64,000 bases of DNA, from NCBI RefSeq assembly GCF_023073335.1, contig NZ_JADPJG010000035.1:639879-703878 (forward strand). Direction: 5' to 3'. Of the stretch, positions 34,023 through 43,261 are shown piece after piece (the stretch's first letter is position 1; each line of letters begins with the position of its first letter). A model generated the notes under the pieces. It made no database searches. It was not told the DNA's origin and saw only the letters and a program-made list of their open reading frames with translations. Both the position numbers and the translations under genes were made by a program. Origin of the DNA: Bradyrhizobium sp. 21. GTDB lineage: Bacteria > Pseudomonadota > Alphaproteobacteria > Rhizobiales > Xanthobacteraceae.

Positions 34023-35411
34023 TTACGTCGTCGGCTTCGGCGGCGGCGCGGTGCCTTGCGCCCACTTCTCCAGCTTGCCGAGCACGCCCCAGGCCGTGAG
34101 TGCGAGGGAGATCGGCATCGCGAACTGGCCGAGGCCCGGCACCGCCGACACGATCGTCCCGAGCAGTCCGGCGATACCGCCTGCGTTGGGGCTCGCGGTC
34201 ACCGACGAGAGCAGCGCGGTGATCAGCGAGCCGCCGATGCCGAGGGCGGTCTTCTTGCCGTCGAGCATCTTGCCGATGGTGTCGCCGAGCGCGCCATTGA
34301 CCTGGCCGAGCACGGGCTTGTCGCCCTTGTTGAGCAGGGTGCCGAGCAGGTCGACGACCTGCTTCAATTGATCGACGGGCGCAGGGCTGATCGGGCTGAC
34401 GGGTCCTGGCATGGGGGCTGTCTTGTTGACGAGGGAAAAGAGCCGTTCGAACAGGCTGATCGGATCGTTGGTGACGGGCAGCGTGTTGCCAGGTGTCGTC
34501 GTTGCCGGAATCACGCTGCCGGCCGGTGGATGCAGCAGCTGCCCAAGGTCTTCCAGCCGCTTGAGGATCTGGGTGAGATCACCGGGCTGCCCGGTGGGGC
34601 CCGACTGTGCCGCGCGCGTGAGGGCCGCGACCGTGGCGCCGTCGAGAAGTCCGGTATCCCTCAGGCCATTCTGCTGCTGAAACTGCGAGATCGCGGTCTT
34701 GGTCTTGGGTCCGCTGATGCCGTCCTCGTCGAGCGGCGGATTGGCCCCGAGCCTGTTGAGCGCCTGCTGCATGAGAACGATCGTCGAAGCCGCGTCGTCC
34801 TCCGGTTCGATGCGGCTCGCGAATTGCGGGCTGCCGTCGAGGGTGATCGAGGAATCGAGCGACATCATCGCGTGCAGGATCACCGCGGTGCCAAGTTGGG
34901 AATCGACGTGGTTCGAATCGAACACATGGTCGCGGACGAACTTGCCGGCTCTGGCCTCGGGCGGGCCGTACAGTGTCGAGCCACCATAGAGATAGGGCGA
35001 GTTGCAGCCCTTGGCGTGATAGCCGAAGCCGTTGAACGCCTCGAGCCGGAACAGAATCCGCGCGATACCCCAGTCGTGAGCGCCGACGAAGTTCTCGATT
35101 CTGAACGCGTCCACGGCGCCGTCCACGAACGTGGCAAACGGGCCGCGCCCTTTCGGAACGACGGTCGTGGTGCGATGAAGCGTTTCTCCGTTGCCGAGAT
35201 AGGTGTCGAAATCGAAATTGGACTCGCGGTAGTGGCAAAGGGCAGCAAAATACCAGGGGACGCCGGTCAACCGCTCGATCTGCTGGTAGGTCGCCTTGCC
35301 GTTGATGGCCTTGCGTGCGACCGCGTTCGCGTCGGAGAGGCGTGAAGGCCGGATCTCGAGATTGGCCCAATTCCGCTCGTACTCGCTTTTCAGACTCTCG
35401 AATGAGACCAT
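34023..35411 (-). CDS. Lysozyme-like protein with peptidoglycan-binding domain
   Basis: About 462 residues from the ATG at 35411, preceded by GGGAGCGG. The N-terminal part (to about 200) resembles phage-type lysozyme/chitinase-like domains (GVPWYFAALCHYRESNFDFD, FNGFGYHAKGCNSPYLYGG). A PG_binding_1 domain follows at about 205-265 (ALNRLGANPPLDEDGISGPKTKTA...FQQQNGL). A low-complexity linker and a hydrophobic Gly/Ala-rich C-terminus with possible membrane segments complete it. No signal peptide is seen. No other phage genes surround it, so it may be a domesticated phage hydrolase. Confidence 0.75.
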   Translation of the reverse strand: MVSFESLKSEYERNWANLEIRPSRLSDANAVARKAINGKATYQQIERLTGVPWYFAALCHYRESNFDFDTYLGNGETLHRTTTVVPKGRGPFATFVDGAVDAFRIENFVGAHDWGIARILFRLEAFNGFGYHAKGCNSPYLYGGSTLYGPPEARAGKFVRDHVFDSNHVDSQLGTAVILHAMMSLDSSITLDGSPQFASRIEPEDDAASTIVLMQQALNRLGANPPLDEDGISGPKTKTAISQFQQQNGLRDTGLLDGATVAALTRAAQSGPTGQPGDLTQILKRLEDLGQLLHPPAGSVIPATTTPGNTLPVTNDPISLFERLFSLVNKTAPMPGPVSPISPAPVDQLKQVVDLLGTLLNKGDKPVLGQVNGALGDTIGKMLDGKKTALGIGGSLITALLSSVTASPNAGGIAGLLGTIVSAVPGLGQFAMPISLALTAWGVLGKLEKWAQGTAPPPKPTT

Positions 35412-35434
35412 TTTCCGCTCCCGCAATGAATGAA

Positions 35435-35704
35435 TTATCGCAACTCCGTGTCAGTCAGGGTGAACCAGGTGCCGTGATCAGGCCGTGACGCCAGCGTGAT
35501 CCCGCAAATCTGGCAGGCCGCCGGCTCGCCGCGTGTGAAGTGGGTTACAGCTTCGGCGGGAAAATCAGCGGCAGGATCGGCGCCGGGCGCCCCATCCGCG
35601 AGGGTTACGACGTCGCGAATTGCCTGATCGATCCCGATGCCGTCGTGGACGCCGGCACGGCAGCTCTGCGCGACGAGAGCCGGTCCGCGCATCGCAAGCG
35701 GCAT
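35435..35704 (-). CDS. Hypothetical small protein with one CxxC
   Basis: An open frame of about 89 residues from the ATG at 35704. The only notable feature is CQIC near residue 68, in EPAACQICGITLASRPDHGT. It ends 23 bases before the lysozyme-like gene on the same strand, which suggests a two-gene unit. There is no clear ribosome-binding site and no family I know. It may be real, but the assignment is weak. Confidence 0.35.
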   Translation of the reverse strand: MPLAMRGPALVAQSCRAGVHDGIGIDQAIRDVVTLADGAPGADPAADFPAEAVTHFTRGEPAACQICGITLASRPDHGTWFTLTDTELR

Positions 35705-35833
35705 GGTTAAGCCGCCGTCGCGCTCCGCTTCCGACGCCATCGCATGACGTGGTGAGCCGCGGCGGCCGCAATTTGTCTGGCTCGAATCCATGTCCGGCGC
35801 TAACACTTACCTCACCACAGGGAGGGGCGGACG

Positions 35834-36166
35834 ATGCTTCGAGGTCTTCGCATTGGAAGTTTTGGAATCGCGGCCTGTCTGGCGGTTGCGGTTGCGGTTG
35901 CGATGGCGATGCCGGTCCGTGAGGCGGCGGCGCAGGATGCCGTCGGCGGCGCGATCATCGGCGGTGTCGGCGGGGCGATCCTCGGCGGCGCGCTCGGCGG
36001 AGGCCGCGGTGCCGCCATCGGCGCGGTCGTCGGAGCGGGCACGGGTGCGGCCATCGCCTCCGAGGGCGAACGCCGCCGCTCCGGATACTATGCGTATCAG
36101 CGCGGCTGCTACCTGCAGCGCCGGGACGGCTCCTACGTCCCGGTCGATCCGCGATATTGTTACTGA
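35834..36166 (+). CDS. Glycine-zipper exported small protein
   Basis: A 110-residue product. An N-terminal signal or anchor segment (GIAACLAVAVAVAMAMPVRE) is followed by a glycine-zipper stretch (GGAIIGGVGGAILGGALGGG ... AVVGAGTGAAIASEG) and a tail with two cysteines (QRGCYLQRRDG ... PRYCY). Glycine zippers pack helices in outer-membrane or periplasmic lipoproteins. Function unknown; no operon partner. A GGAG sequence precedes the ATG. Confidence 0.78.
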   Translation: MLRGLRIGSFGIAACLAVAVAVAMAMPVREAAAQDAVGGAIIGGVGGAILGGALGGGRGAAIGAVVGAGTGAAIASEGERRRSGYYAYQRGCYLQRRDGSYVPVDPRYCY

Positions 36167-36188
36167 GATCGAGACGAGCCGTCGCGTC

Positions 36189-36977
36189 TCAGCTTTTCGC
36201 TGCCGCCGCCGGCATGATCTGGAGCAGCGGCTCGGGCTGGATCGAGATCTGGCCGGAGAACGGCCGGTCGTGCGCGGCGATGAGCAGGACCGAGGTGGCG
36301 ACGCCGGTGGCGAACAGGCCCATCGCGATCGCCGATCCCAGGCGGTTGTCGCAATGAACGAGGCCGATCACCAGGAGCGCGCAAGCCGCCTGGAGATACA
36401 GGCACCACCATTTGACCGGATTCACCGCGGCGAGGCTGACGATGATCCGCTGCCGCCGCGCATCCAGCGCCTGCTCCAGCGCGGCGATGAGCTCGCGCTG
36501 CACATTCGCCTGACCCGTGCCTTGCGGCGTCAACGTGACGACGAGCTGCAGGGCTTCGGCGAGCGCGGGCGGCGTGACCTTCAGCGACACCTCCCGATGC
36601 GCCATCATCGGCCATTCCACCGCGACGGCCTGCCCGACATAGTCGCGCACCAGGCCGCGCAGCCTTGTCTCCTGCTCCGCCGGCAGGCCGGCGGCCAGCA
36701 GCACGGAGCTGCGCAGTGCGCTGGCCTCGCGGCTCACCGCGGCGCCGGCGCGGTCGCTGTCGCCCCAGACTTGTGCGGCGGTGAAGGCGACGAACAGGCC
36801 GAAAATGATGCCGAGCACCGGCAGCATGCCCGGCGAGATCGCCTTCAGCGATTTCGCGCGCTCCCCCGTCGCGACCAGCGCGACGGCCGCGAAGATGGCT
36901 ATCGCGACCAGGTAGGTGAAGCCGAAGATCACCAGCGCCATCACGGACACCGGAAGGTTGTGCAGCCAGTCGCTCAT
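36189..36977 (-). CDS. DUF4239/bestrophin-like membrane protein
   Basis: A 262-residue protein with two hydrophobic helices at the N-terminus (VMALVIFGFTYLVAIAIFAA; SPGMLPVLGIIFGLFVAFTA), a soluble middle and two helices near the C-terminus (about residues 190-240). The soluble part begins VWGDSDRAGAAVSREASALR, a hallmark of the DUF4239 family. The function of the family is not established. It stands between the glycine-zipper and RadC genes with no clear partner. Confidence 0.75.
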   Translation of the reverse strand: MSDWLHNLPVSVMALVIFGFTYLVAIAIFAAVALVATGERAKSLKAISPGMLPVLGIIFGLFVAFTAAQVWGDSDRAGAAVSREASALRSSVLLAAGLPAEQETRLRGLVRDYVGQAVAVEWPMMAHREVSLKVTPPALAEALQLVVTLTPQGTGQANVQRELIAALEQALDARRQRIIVSLAAVNPVKWWCLYLQAACALLVIGLVHCDNRLGSAIAMGLFATGVATSVLLIAAHDRPFSGQISIQPEPLLQIMPAAAAKS

Positions 36978-37004
36978 GCTGTCCTTGTCGTGTGATTCGA
37001 CGCC

Positions 37005-37718
37005 CTAGATCAACCGCATCCCGCGCAGGCTCGCATGCCCGCTCTTGCCGACGATGATGTGGTCGTGCACGGAAATGCCGAGCGGTTTTGCGATGTCGAT
37101 GATCGCTTTCGTCATCTGGATGTCGGCCTGCGAGGGCGAGGGATCGCCGGAGGGGTGGTTGTGCACCAGGATCAGCGCGGTTGCCGACAGCTCGAGCGCG
37201 CGCTTGATCACCTCGCGCGGATAGACCGGGGTGTGGTCGACGGTGCCGGTCTGCTGCACCTCGTCGGCGATGAGCTGGTTGCGCTTGTCGAGGAACAGCA
37301 GGCGGAATTGCTCCTTGTCGGCAAACGCCATGCTGGTGCGACAATAGTCGATCACCTCGTTCCATGACGACAGCGCGTTGCGGCTGTTGACCTCGCCCTT
37401 GGCGATGCGATGCGCCGCCGCCGCGATCAGCTTGAGCTGGTGGATCGCGGCCTCGCCCACCCCTTCGACCTCGCGCAGGCGCGCCACCGGCGCGTGCACG
37501 ACCTCGGCAAACGAGCCAAAAATCTTGATCAGCGTCTTCGCCAGCGGCTTGGTGTCGCGCCGGGGCAATGCCGGAAACAGCGCCATCTCCAGCAGCTCGT
37601 AGTCGCTGAGCGCATCCGCCCCCGCGCTGTAGAAGCGCTCGCGCAGCCGCTCGCGATGGCCGAGATAGTGCGGCGCGTCTTCCGGCTTGCTCTTGTCATG
37701 GTCGGTTTTGGCGGGCAT
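37005..37718 (-). CDS. radC: RadC/JAB-domain protein
   Basis: About 237 residues from the ATG at 37718. The N-terminal part (RERLRERFYSAGADALSDYE) and helix-hairpin-helix-like region (LREVEGVGEAAIHQLKL) are typical of RadC. The C-terminal JAMM metal site is intact: ALILVHNHPSGDPSPSQADI supplies two histidines and an aspartate. The protein is a probable metal-dependent hydrolase. The old link to DNA repair is doubtful, and its true substrate is unknown. Confidence 0.9.
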   Translation of the reverse strand: MPAKTDHDKSKPEDAPHYLGHRERLRERFYSAGADALSDYELLEMALFPALPRRDTKPLAKTLIKIFGSFAEVVHAPVARLREVEGVGEAAIHQLKLIAAAAHRIAKGEVNSRNALSSWNEVIDYCRTSMAFADKEQFRLLFLDKRNQLIADEVQQTGTVDHTPVYPREVIKRALELSATALILVHNHPSGDPSPSQADIQMTKAIIDIAKPLGISVHDHIIVGKSGHASLRGMRLI

Positions 37719-37817
37719 CGGCCACAACCATGCCGCACCGGGCGCGTTTTGCAACCGAGAAGTGTCTGGCCCCGGCGGCTCGCTCGTTCGCGTGGCCGCC
37801 GGGTCTTCGTCACCTGC

Positions 37818-38204
37818 CTACGGCGCGAGGCCGCCCGGCGGGGTGCAGACCTCGATCAGAACGTTACCCGGCGCGGCGCAATAGAAATGCGGGATGCGCG
37901 CGCCTCCGCCGCGGTCCATGAAGGCGATCTTGTTCGGGCTCAGGCCGGCGGCCGACAGCTCGGCGTGCTTGGCCTCCACCTCGATCGCCTCGTCGTAATA
38001 GAAGCCGATGTGAAAATTGGCGGGATAGTCGGCTGGCTCGCCTGTCTTGCCGCGCATCACGGTCAGGATGAAATCGTGCCCATTGCGCAGCACGACGAGC
38101 GCATCGCCGCGAGCCGCATAGGGCTCGAAGCCGAAGAATCGCTCGAAGAAGGCGGCAAGGGCGGACACGTCCGATGTGGTAAGATTGAGATGTTGCAGTC
38201 GCAT
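37818..38204 (-). CDS. VOC-family (glyoxalase/bleomycin-resistance-like) protein
   Basis: A 128-residue protein from the ATG at 38204, preceded by GGAGAG. It has the paired beta-alpha-beta modules of the family (MRLQHLNLTTSDVSALAAFF; NFHIGFYYDEAIEVEAKHAE). Possible metal ligands are His5, a central His/Tyr and the glutamate in NVLIEVCTPPGG. Members include glyoxalases, dioxygenases and drug-binding proteins, so no reaction is assigned. It is monocistronic. Confidence 0.83.
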   Translation of the reverse strand: MRLQHLNLTTSDVSALAAFFERFFGFEPYAARGDALVVLRNGHDFILTVMRGKTGEPADYPANFHIGFYYDEAIEVEAKHAELSAAGLSPNKIAFMDRGGGARIPHFYCAAPGNVLIEVCTPPGGLAP

Positions 38205-38459
38205 GTAGGCTCTCCGTTCAGGATGAAGGAACGGACAGAGCGGCATCTCACACCGGCGGCGGCCGAAAACACACGATGACACGACCCGCCGAGCAGCGTG
38301 ACGATCGCGTCACTCTGTCCGGCCGTGGGTCCTACCGTGGAGACGGTGGCAGAATTCCTGAAAATCAGGAACAGGCCGGGCTTACCAATCCGGCCATGCC
38401 TTTTTCGGCGGGGTCTGAATAGCAAGGATCGCTCGCATCGGCAACGCCGGGGCCGGTCA

Positions 38460-39401
38460 TCAGGCCGGATGCGTTCTGTTCCGCGCGGGCAGAGGCATCG
38501 TGACCGCCACCACACCGGCGAGAATGAGCACCATCCCGGCAAGGCTGGACCAGGTAAAGCGCTCGCCGAGCCACGCGGTGCCGAGCACCACGGCAAAGCC
38601 CGCGCGCAAATAGCTTCCGCTGGTCGTGCCAAGCGGGCCGAGCGTGTGAATCAATCGGAAATAGATCACCATCGCAAAGGCGGTGCAGACGACCGCAAGC
38701 ATGATGACCGCTGTTGTCGCCGCCGCGGATGCTGGTGGCAATGTCCATGGCTGCTCGAGGGCGGCTGCCGCGGGGAGCATCAGCACTGCGGCGCAGCTCA
38801 TTGCCCCAGCCGCCGTGACGATCGCCGGAAGGCCCGAGAAGCGCTGCCCCCATATCGGTGCGAGTGCGTAGCAGAGGCTCGCGGACAGCACGGCCGCTTG
38901 GGCCAGCGGAGCGGCCGTGCCGATCCCCAAGAGCGCGTCGGCACCGATGGTCACGGCGACACCCGCGAGGCCGAGGCCGACACCAATGGTCTTCCGGCCG
39001 TTGATGGCCTGCCGCCCGCGCCCGGTCATCATCGCTATCGCGAGCACGAACATCGGAGGCGTTGCATTGAGCACGCCGGCGAGTCCGCTTGCGATATGCG
39101 CCTCGCCCCAACTGATCAGGGTGAAGGGCAGCGCGCTTTGCAGCAGCCCCTGTACGAAGAAAGCCGCCCACACCGATCCTCGGTGGGGAAGGGCGTGTCC
39201 CTGCGCGTGAGCGACCAGGACCAGAAGGATGGCCGCGATCGTCACCCGTGCGGCGACCATCGTGAGGGGTGGAATCGTCGGGATCGCGATCTTGATCAGC
39301 GTGAACGAGCTGCCCCAGATCAGCGAGAGCAGCAGCAGGAGCCCGATCTCGAATGCGAGACCGGTTTTTCCTGACGTCGTTTGTTGCGCCTGTGTGCTCA
39401 T
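38460..39401 (-). CDS. EamA/DMT-family transporter
   Basis: A 313-residue membrane protein with ten probable helices and two EamA repeats (LIWGSSFTLIKIAIPTIPPL; LGTTSGSYLRAGFAVVLGTA). AGGAGC lies eight bases before the ATG at 39401. Family members export amino acids, drugs or metabolites. It is divergent from the Ada-like regulator at 39533 with a 131-base shared gap, so control by that protein is possible. Confidence 0.88.
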   Translation of the reverse strand: MSTQAQQTTSGKTGLAFEIGLLLLLSLIWGSSFTLIKIAIPTIPPLTMVAARVTIAAILLVLVAHAQGHALPHRGSVWAAFFVQGLLQSALPFTLISWGEAHIASGLAGVLNATPPMFVLAIAMMTGRGRQAINGRKTIGVGLGLAGVAVTIGADALLGIGTAAPLAQAAVLSASLCYALAPIWGQRFSGLPAIVTAAGAMSCAAVLMLPAAAALEQPWTLPPASAAATTAVIMLAVVCTAFAMVIYFRLIHTLGPLGTTSGSYLRAGFAVVLGTAWLGERFTWSSLAGMVLILAGVVAVTMPLPARNRTHPA

Positions 39402-39532
39402 GCGATTTGCTCCTGAAGCGATCGACACCATGATCGGGAGCGCAGGGAGAGGCTGGCTGAATTCGGACCTCATCGCCCGACCGAGTCCGATTTCAGCTAC
39501 TCGGCGTGTCGCGTTGAAACTATGATTTCGCC

Positions 39533-40129
39533 ATGGCGACAGGCTCGGCGCATCGGCAAACGCTGCCACCGCATCTCGACTGGCAAACCTGCGATCGGGC
39601 GCGGCTGGCGCGTGCGCGCACTTTCGACGGATTGTTCTTCTCCGGTGTTCGCTCGACGCGCATCTATTGCCGGCCGGTCTGTCCCGTCCGCCCCGCCCGC
39701 TCCGAGAACGTCACCTTCTATGCGACCGCGGCCGCCGCAGAGCGCGCCGGCTTCCGTCCGTGCCTGCGCTGCCGTCCGGAAACGGCGCCGGGCTCGCCGG
39801 CCTGGATGGGAACGGCGACCACCGTGGCGCGCGGCATGCGTCTGATCCATGACGGCTTTCTGGATCGGGCATCGATGGCGGAGCTTGCGGAAGCGCTTGG
39901 CGTCGGGCCGCGCCATCTGCTGCGTCTGTTCATGCGCCACGCCGGCGCGAGCCCGAGCGAGATCGCAGCGACCCGGCGCGTTCAGGAGGCGAAGCGCCTG
40001 ATCGACCAGACCGACATGAGCTTGGCGGAGATTGCGTTTGCGGCCGGCTTCGGCAGCGTGCGCCGGTTCAACGATGCCTTCGCCGCCACCTACAGGCGGG
40101 CGCCGTCGTCATTCCGCCGCCGGCGGTAG
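39533..40129 (+). CDS. Ada-like methylphosphotriester sensor/AraC-type regulator
   Basis: A 198-residue protein with the N-terminal Ada zinc domain and a C-terminal AraC helix-turn-helix. The four zinc cysteines are at residues 46, 50, 77 and 80 (YCRPVCPVRP; FRPCLRCRPE). In Ada one of the first pair accepts methyl from damaged DNA and switches on transcription. The HTH part includes SMAELAEALGVGPRHLLRLF and SLAEIAFAAGFGSVRRFNDA. The methylguanine-methyltransferase and AlkA domains are absent, as in AdaA. It lies divergent to the EamA gene. Confidence 0.88.
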   Translation: MATGSAHRQTLPPHLDWQTCDRARLARARTFDGLFFSGVRSTRIYCRPVCPVRPARSENVTFYATAAAAERAGFRPCLRCRPETAPGSPAWMGTATTVARGMRLIHDGFLDRASMAELAEALGVGPRHLLRLFMRHAGASPSEIAATRRVQEAKRLIDQTDMSLAEIAFAAGFGSVRRFNDAFAATYRRAPSSFRRRR

Positions 40130-40260
40130 AGCCGGGCCCGGCATCCTCGGTGCACTCCGCGAAAAAAAATCTCAGCGGCTGTCTCGATTGCCCCGCCTCG
40201 TTCGTCTCAGCATGGGCCCGCCTCGCGCGGCCAGCCACGATTTCATAATGGAGATGATTG

Positions 40261-40701
40261 ATGTGCGAGACCAAACCCGAATTATCGCGTCGCGCCTTCG
40301 TTGCCACTGGTGCCGGAGCCGGCGCTCTGCTCGCCGCTCAGGCGAGCCCGTCCCATAGCCAGAACGGGAGTTCGAAAATGCAAGCCACCATCCGCGTCGG
40401 CGGCGACATCACGACCCTTGTCAACGTCTTCACGGTCGAACCGGAAAACCAGCACAAGCTGGTTCAGCTCCTGAAGGAGGGCACCGAGTCCTTCTTCAGC
40501 AAGCAGCCCGGATTCATCTCGTCCAGCGTCCACACGAGCAAGGAGGGCCGGCACGCGATCAACTATTCGCAATGGCGAAGTTCGAGGGACATCGACGATT
40601 TTCGCAATGATCCGAGATTTGTGCCGTACGTCCAAAGCCTTGCAGCGCTGGCGAAGGCCGAGACGATCCTGTGCGAGGTCGTCGAGGTCAACCATGCCTG
40701 A
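40261..40701 (+). CDS. Exported antibiotic-biosynthesis-monooxygenase-fold protein
   Basis: A 146-residue product. A probable Tat signal (SRRAFVATGAGAGALLAAQA) comes first, followed by an ABM dimeric ferredoxin-like domain (about residues 48-140; VFTVEPENQHKLVQLLKEGT, AINYSQWRSSRDIDDFRNDP). GGAG stands five bases before the ATG at 40261. ABM proteins are cofactor-free oxygenases or haem-degrading enzymes, so the activity is open. A shorter cytosolic form could start at 40378. No partner gene is evident. Confidence 0.72.
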   Translation: MCETKPELSRRAFVATGAGAGALLAAQASPSHSQNGSSKMQATIRVGGDITTLVNVFTVEPENQHKLVQLLKEGTESFFSKQPGFISSSVHTSKEGRHAINYSQWRSSRDIDDFRNDPRFVPYVQSLAALAKAETILCEVVEVNHA

Positions 40702-40793
40702 TCTTGGCAGAGGATTGTGAGGGTCATCGCAATGGGCGGTCCAAAGGACCGCCCAACGGGCATCTTCGACCGACGGCCTGTCGAAGCGAAAGA

Positions 40794-41612
40794 CTACCCG
40801 ATCTGTTTCTCGCCGTGCCGCTCCGACAGCGTGAAGATCTCGACGCCCGTTGCAGTCACGCCCACCGAGTGCTCGAACTGCGCCGACAGCGAGCGGTCGC
40901 GGGTGACGGCGGTCCAGCCGTCGGAGAGGATTTTCACATGCGGCTTGCCGAGATTGATCATCGGCTCGATGGTGAAGAACATGCCGGGCTTGAGCGGAAC
41001 GCCCTCGCCGGGCCGGCCGATATGGATAATGTTCGGCTCGTCGTGGAACATGCGTCCGAGGCCGTGGCCGCAGAAATCGCGCACCACGCTCATGGCCTGC
41101 GGCTCGACGAAGCTCTGGATGGCGTGGCCGATGTCGCCGGTGGTGGCGCCGGGTTTGACGGCAGCGATACCGCGCATCATCGCTTCATACGTCACCTCGA
41201 TCAGTCGCTCGGCCTTGCGCGCGATCGGGCCGACCGCATACATCCGGCTGGAATCTCCGTACCAGCCGTCGACGATGAAGGTGACGTCGATGTTGACGAT
41301 GTCACCCTCTTTCAGCGGGCGGTCGCCGGGCATGCCGTGGCAGACCACGTGGTTGAGCGAGGTGCAGGTCGAATAGCGATAACCGCGATACATCAGCGTC
41401 GCCGGATAGGCGTTGTGGCTGAAGGCGAAGTCGCGGACGAACTGGTCGATGCGCTCGGTCGGAACGCCGGGCCCGACGATGTCGGTGAGCTCGTCGAGGC
41501 ACTTCGCCACCAGCGCTCCCGCCTTGCGCATGCCGGCAAAGGCGCTCGGCCCATGCAGCTTGATCTGTCCGGTCTTGCGCAGGGAGGTATCGGAGGCTTC
41601 GACGTAGCTCAT
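40794..41612 (-). CDS. map: Methionine aminopeptidase, type I
   Basis: A 272-residue metalloprotease that removes N-terminal methionine from new proteins. Metal and catalytic residues are all visible: VNIDVTFIVDGWYGDSSRMY (two aspartates), GHGLGRMFHDEP (histidine), FFTIEPMINLG (glutamate) and AQFEHSV (glutamate), plus HVVCHGMP with the substrate histidine. I chose the ATG at 41612, where family homology begins. An in-frame start 29 codons upstream would add a non-homologous leader. It is monocistronic. Confidence 0.94.
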   Translation of the reverse strand: MSYVEASDTSLRKTGQIKLHGPSAFAGMRKAGALVAKCLDELTDIVGPGVPTERIDQFVRDFAFSHNAYPATLMYRGYRYSTCTSLNHVVCHGMPGDRPLKEGDIVNIDVTFIVDGWYGDSSRMYAVGPIARKAERLIEVTYEAMMRGIAAVKPGATTGDIGHAIQSFVEPQAMSVVRDFCGHGLGRMFHDEPNIIHIGRPGEGVPLKPGMFFTIEPMINLGKPHVKILSDGWTAVTRDRSLSAQFEHSVGVTATGVEIFTLSERHGEKQIG

Positions 41613-41733
41613 GCGGTCGCTATCTTCTGAGGTGGGCTCGATATCGGTGGAAAGGCTTGATTTCAGGCCCCAATCTAATGATCGCGGGCTTTCTTGCAAG
41701 TTAAGCGTGCCTGCCCTGCGCCCGTAAACGGGC

Positions 41734-43050
41734 CTAATTCGGGACTTCCACGGTGGTTTCCACCGGCAGGGCGCCGCCGCGGATGCGGATTTCGCGGACG
41801 GGGTAGGGAACCCGGATGCCCTCGCGCTTGAAGGCGTCCCACAGCGACAGCATCACGTCGCTCTTGACGTTGTCCATGCCGTCGGGGTCCGCGATCCAGA
41901 AGGTCAGCGAGAACTTCATCCCGGCTTCCGCGAACTCGGTCAGGATCGAGTTCGGCGGCTTGCCCTTCTGCGCGCGAGGATGGGCGGCTGCGGTCTCTGC
42001 GGCGAGCTTGCAGACCAGGCGCGGGTCGGCGTCGTAATTGGTGCCGAAGGCGATCTTCACCAGCGTGTTCTTGTCGGTGTAGGTCCAGTTGACGACCTTC
42101 TGCGTCACCAGATCCTCGTTCGGCACCAGGAATTCGCGGCCATCGCCGGCGGCGACCGAAATATAGCGCGTCTTCATCGCGCTGATCCGCCCGGTGTTGT
42201 CGCCGATGGTGACGAGATCGCCGGGCTTCACCGATTTGTCGGCGAGCAGGATGATCCCCGAGATGAAATTGGCGACGATCTTCTGCAGGCCGATGCCGAT
42301 GCCGACGCCGACCGCGCCGGAGAACACCGCGAGTGCCGAGAGATCGATGCCGACCGAGCCGAGCGCGATGACGATTGCGATGGCCAGAAGCCCGATGCGG
42401 ATGATCTTGACCAGCAGCACCTGCACCGACGGCGTCAGATCGGTGGTCGCGTTGATCCGGCTCTCGGCGAAATTGCTGGCGATGTTGGTGAGCCAGAGCG
42501 CGATGAGCAGGAGCGCGCCCGCCTTGATCACCAGCAGCGGCGTCAGCCGCAGGCCGCCGAGCACGATGGCGAACGAATCCAGCAGGTCGACCGTCGCATC
42601 GAGCTGGCCGAGGATGGAGAGCGCCGCGACGAACCAGGCCGTGATCGACACCAGCTTGACGATGAAGGCGTTGCGCAGCACAGAGGTCAGCAGCCGGACC
42701 GCGAGCCAGGCCAGTCCCAGCTTGGCAGCGACCATCAGCAGATAGCTGCGGCTCGGCCAGGTCGCGTGGTACATCACCACGCGCGAGACGATGACGAGCA
42801 GGGTGAACGCCGCCGTCGAGGCGCTGGAGACCATCACCCGGACGAAGTGCCGGAGCGGCAGCGGCCAGCGCATCGCCAGCGAGGTCATGTCGACGCGGCT
42901 GCGGACGGCGGCCTCCGCGGCATAGGCGATGCCGGCCGCGGCCAGAATGAGGCCAAATTGCAGGTAGAACCATGGCGAGGAGATCTCCGCCCCGACGCTT
43001 CGCGCGGTCGTTTGCACGAACTCCATGAAGTCCTTGAGGTCCATGTCCAT
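41734..43050 (-). CDS. Mechanosensitive ion channel, MscS family
   Basis: About 438 residues from the ATG at 43050; another ATG two codons later is possible. Several membrane helices (about residues 20-230) lead to the conserved pore helix and beta domain (GVGIGIGLQKIVANFISGII; VKPGDLVTIGDNTGRISAMK; REFLVPNEDLVTQKVVNWT). A soluble alpha-beta tail follows. It opens on membrane tension to protect against osmotic downshift. Its length is intermediate between MscS and larger YnaI/YbdG-like channels. It is divergent from the K+/H+ antiporter, an apt osmotic partner. Confidence 0.92.
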   Translation of the reverse strand: MDMDLKDFMEFVQTTARSVGAEISSPWFYLQFGLILAAAGIAYAAEAAVRSRVDMTSLAMRWPLPLRHFVRVMVSSASTAAFTLLVIVSRVVMYHATWPSRSYLLMVAAKLGLAWLAVRLLTSVLRNAFIVKLVSITAWFVAALSILGQLDATVDLLDSFAIVLGGLRLTPLLVIKAGALLLIALWLTNIASNFAESRINATTDLTPSVQVLLVKIIRIGLLAIAIVIALGSVGIDLSALAVFSGAVGVGIGIGLQKIVANFISGIILLADKSVKPGDLVTIGDNTGRISAMKTRYISVAAGDGREFLVPNEDLVTQKVVNWTYTDKNTLVKIAFGTNYDADPRLVCKLAAETAAAHPRAQKGKPPNSILTEFAEAGMKFSLTFWIADPDGMDNVKSDVMLSLWDAFKREGIRVPYPVREIRIRGGALPVETTVEVPN

Positions 43051-43261
43051 TGGTCTCGTCGGGAAAGCGGGTGGGAGGATTTGATTCGAGGGCGCCGCAG
43101 AATCCCACAAAGGGCGCGGCCCGACCACCGATACACCGCGAAGTGAAGCGCGTTAAGGCCGCAAAATACGGCCAGATTGCCGCGACCGGGAGAAAATGGG
43201 TTGGCGTGGGAGTCCGCCGACGATAAGGATGCAATTCCAGCGATTTGTACCCGGAAGGTGG

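Noticed and set aside
38365..38460. Short minus-strand frame starting in the stop of the EamA gene (MTGPGVADASDPCYSDPAEK...)
   Set aside because: Only about 31 codons, no ribosome-binding site, no hydrophobic or other feature. The TGATGA overlap is probably chance.
41675..43234. A 519-codon minus-strand frame overlapping the MscS gene
   Set aside because: Same strand but another frame of the channel gene; the channel motifs are in the other frame.
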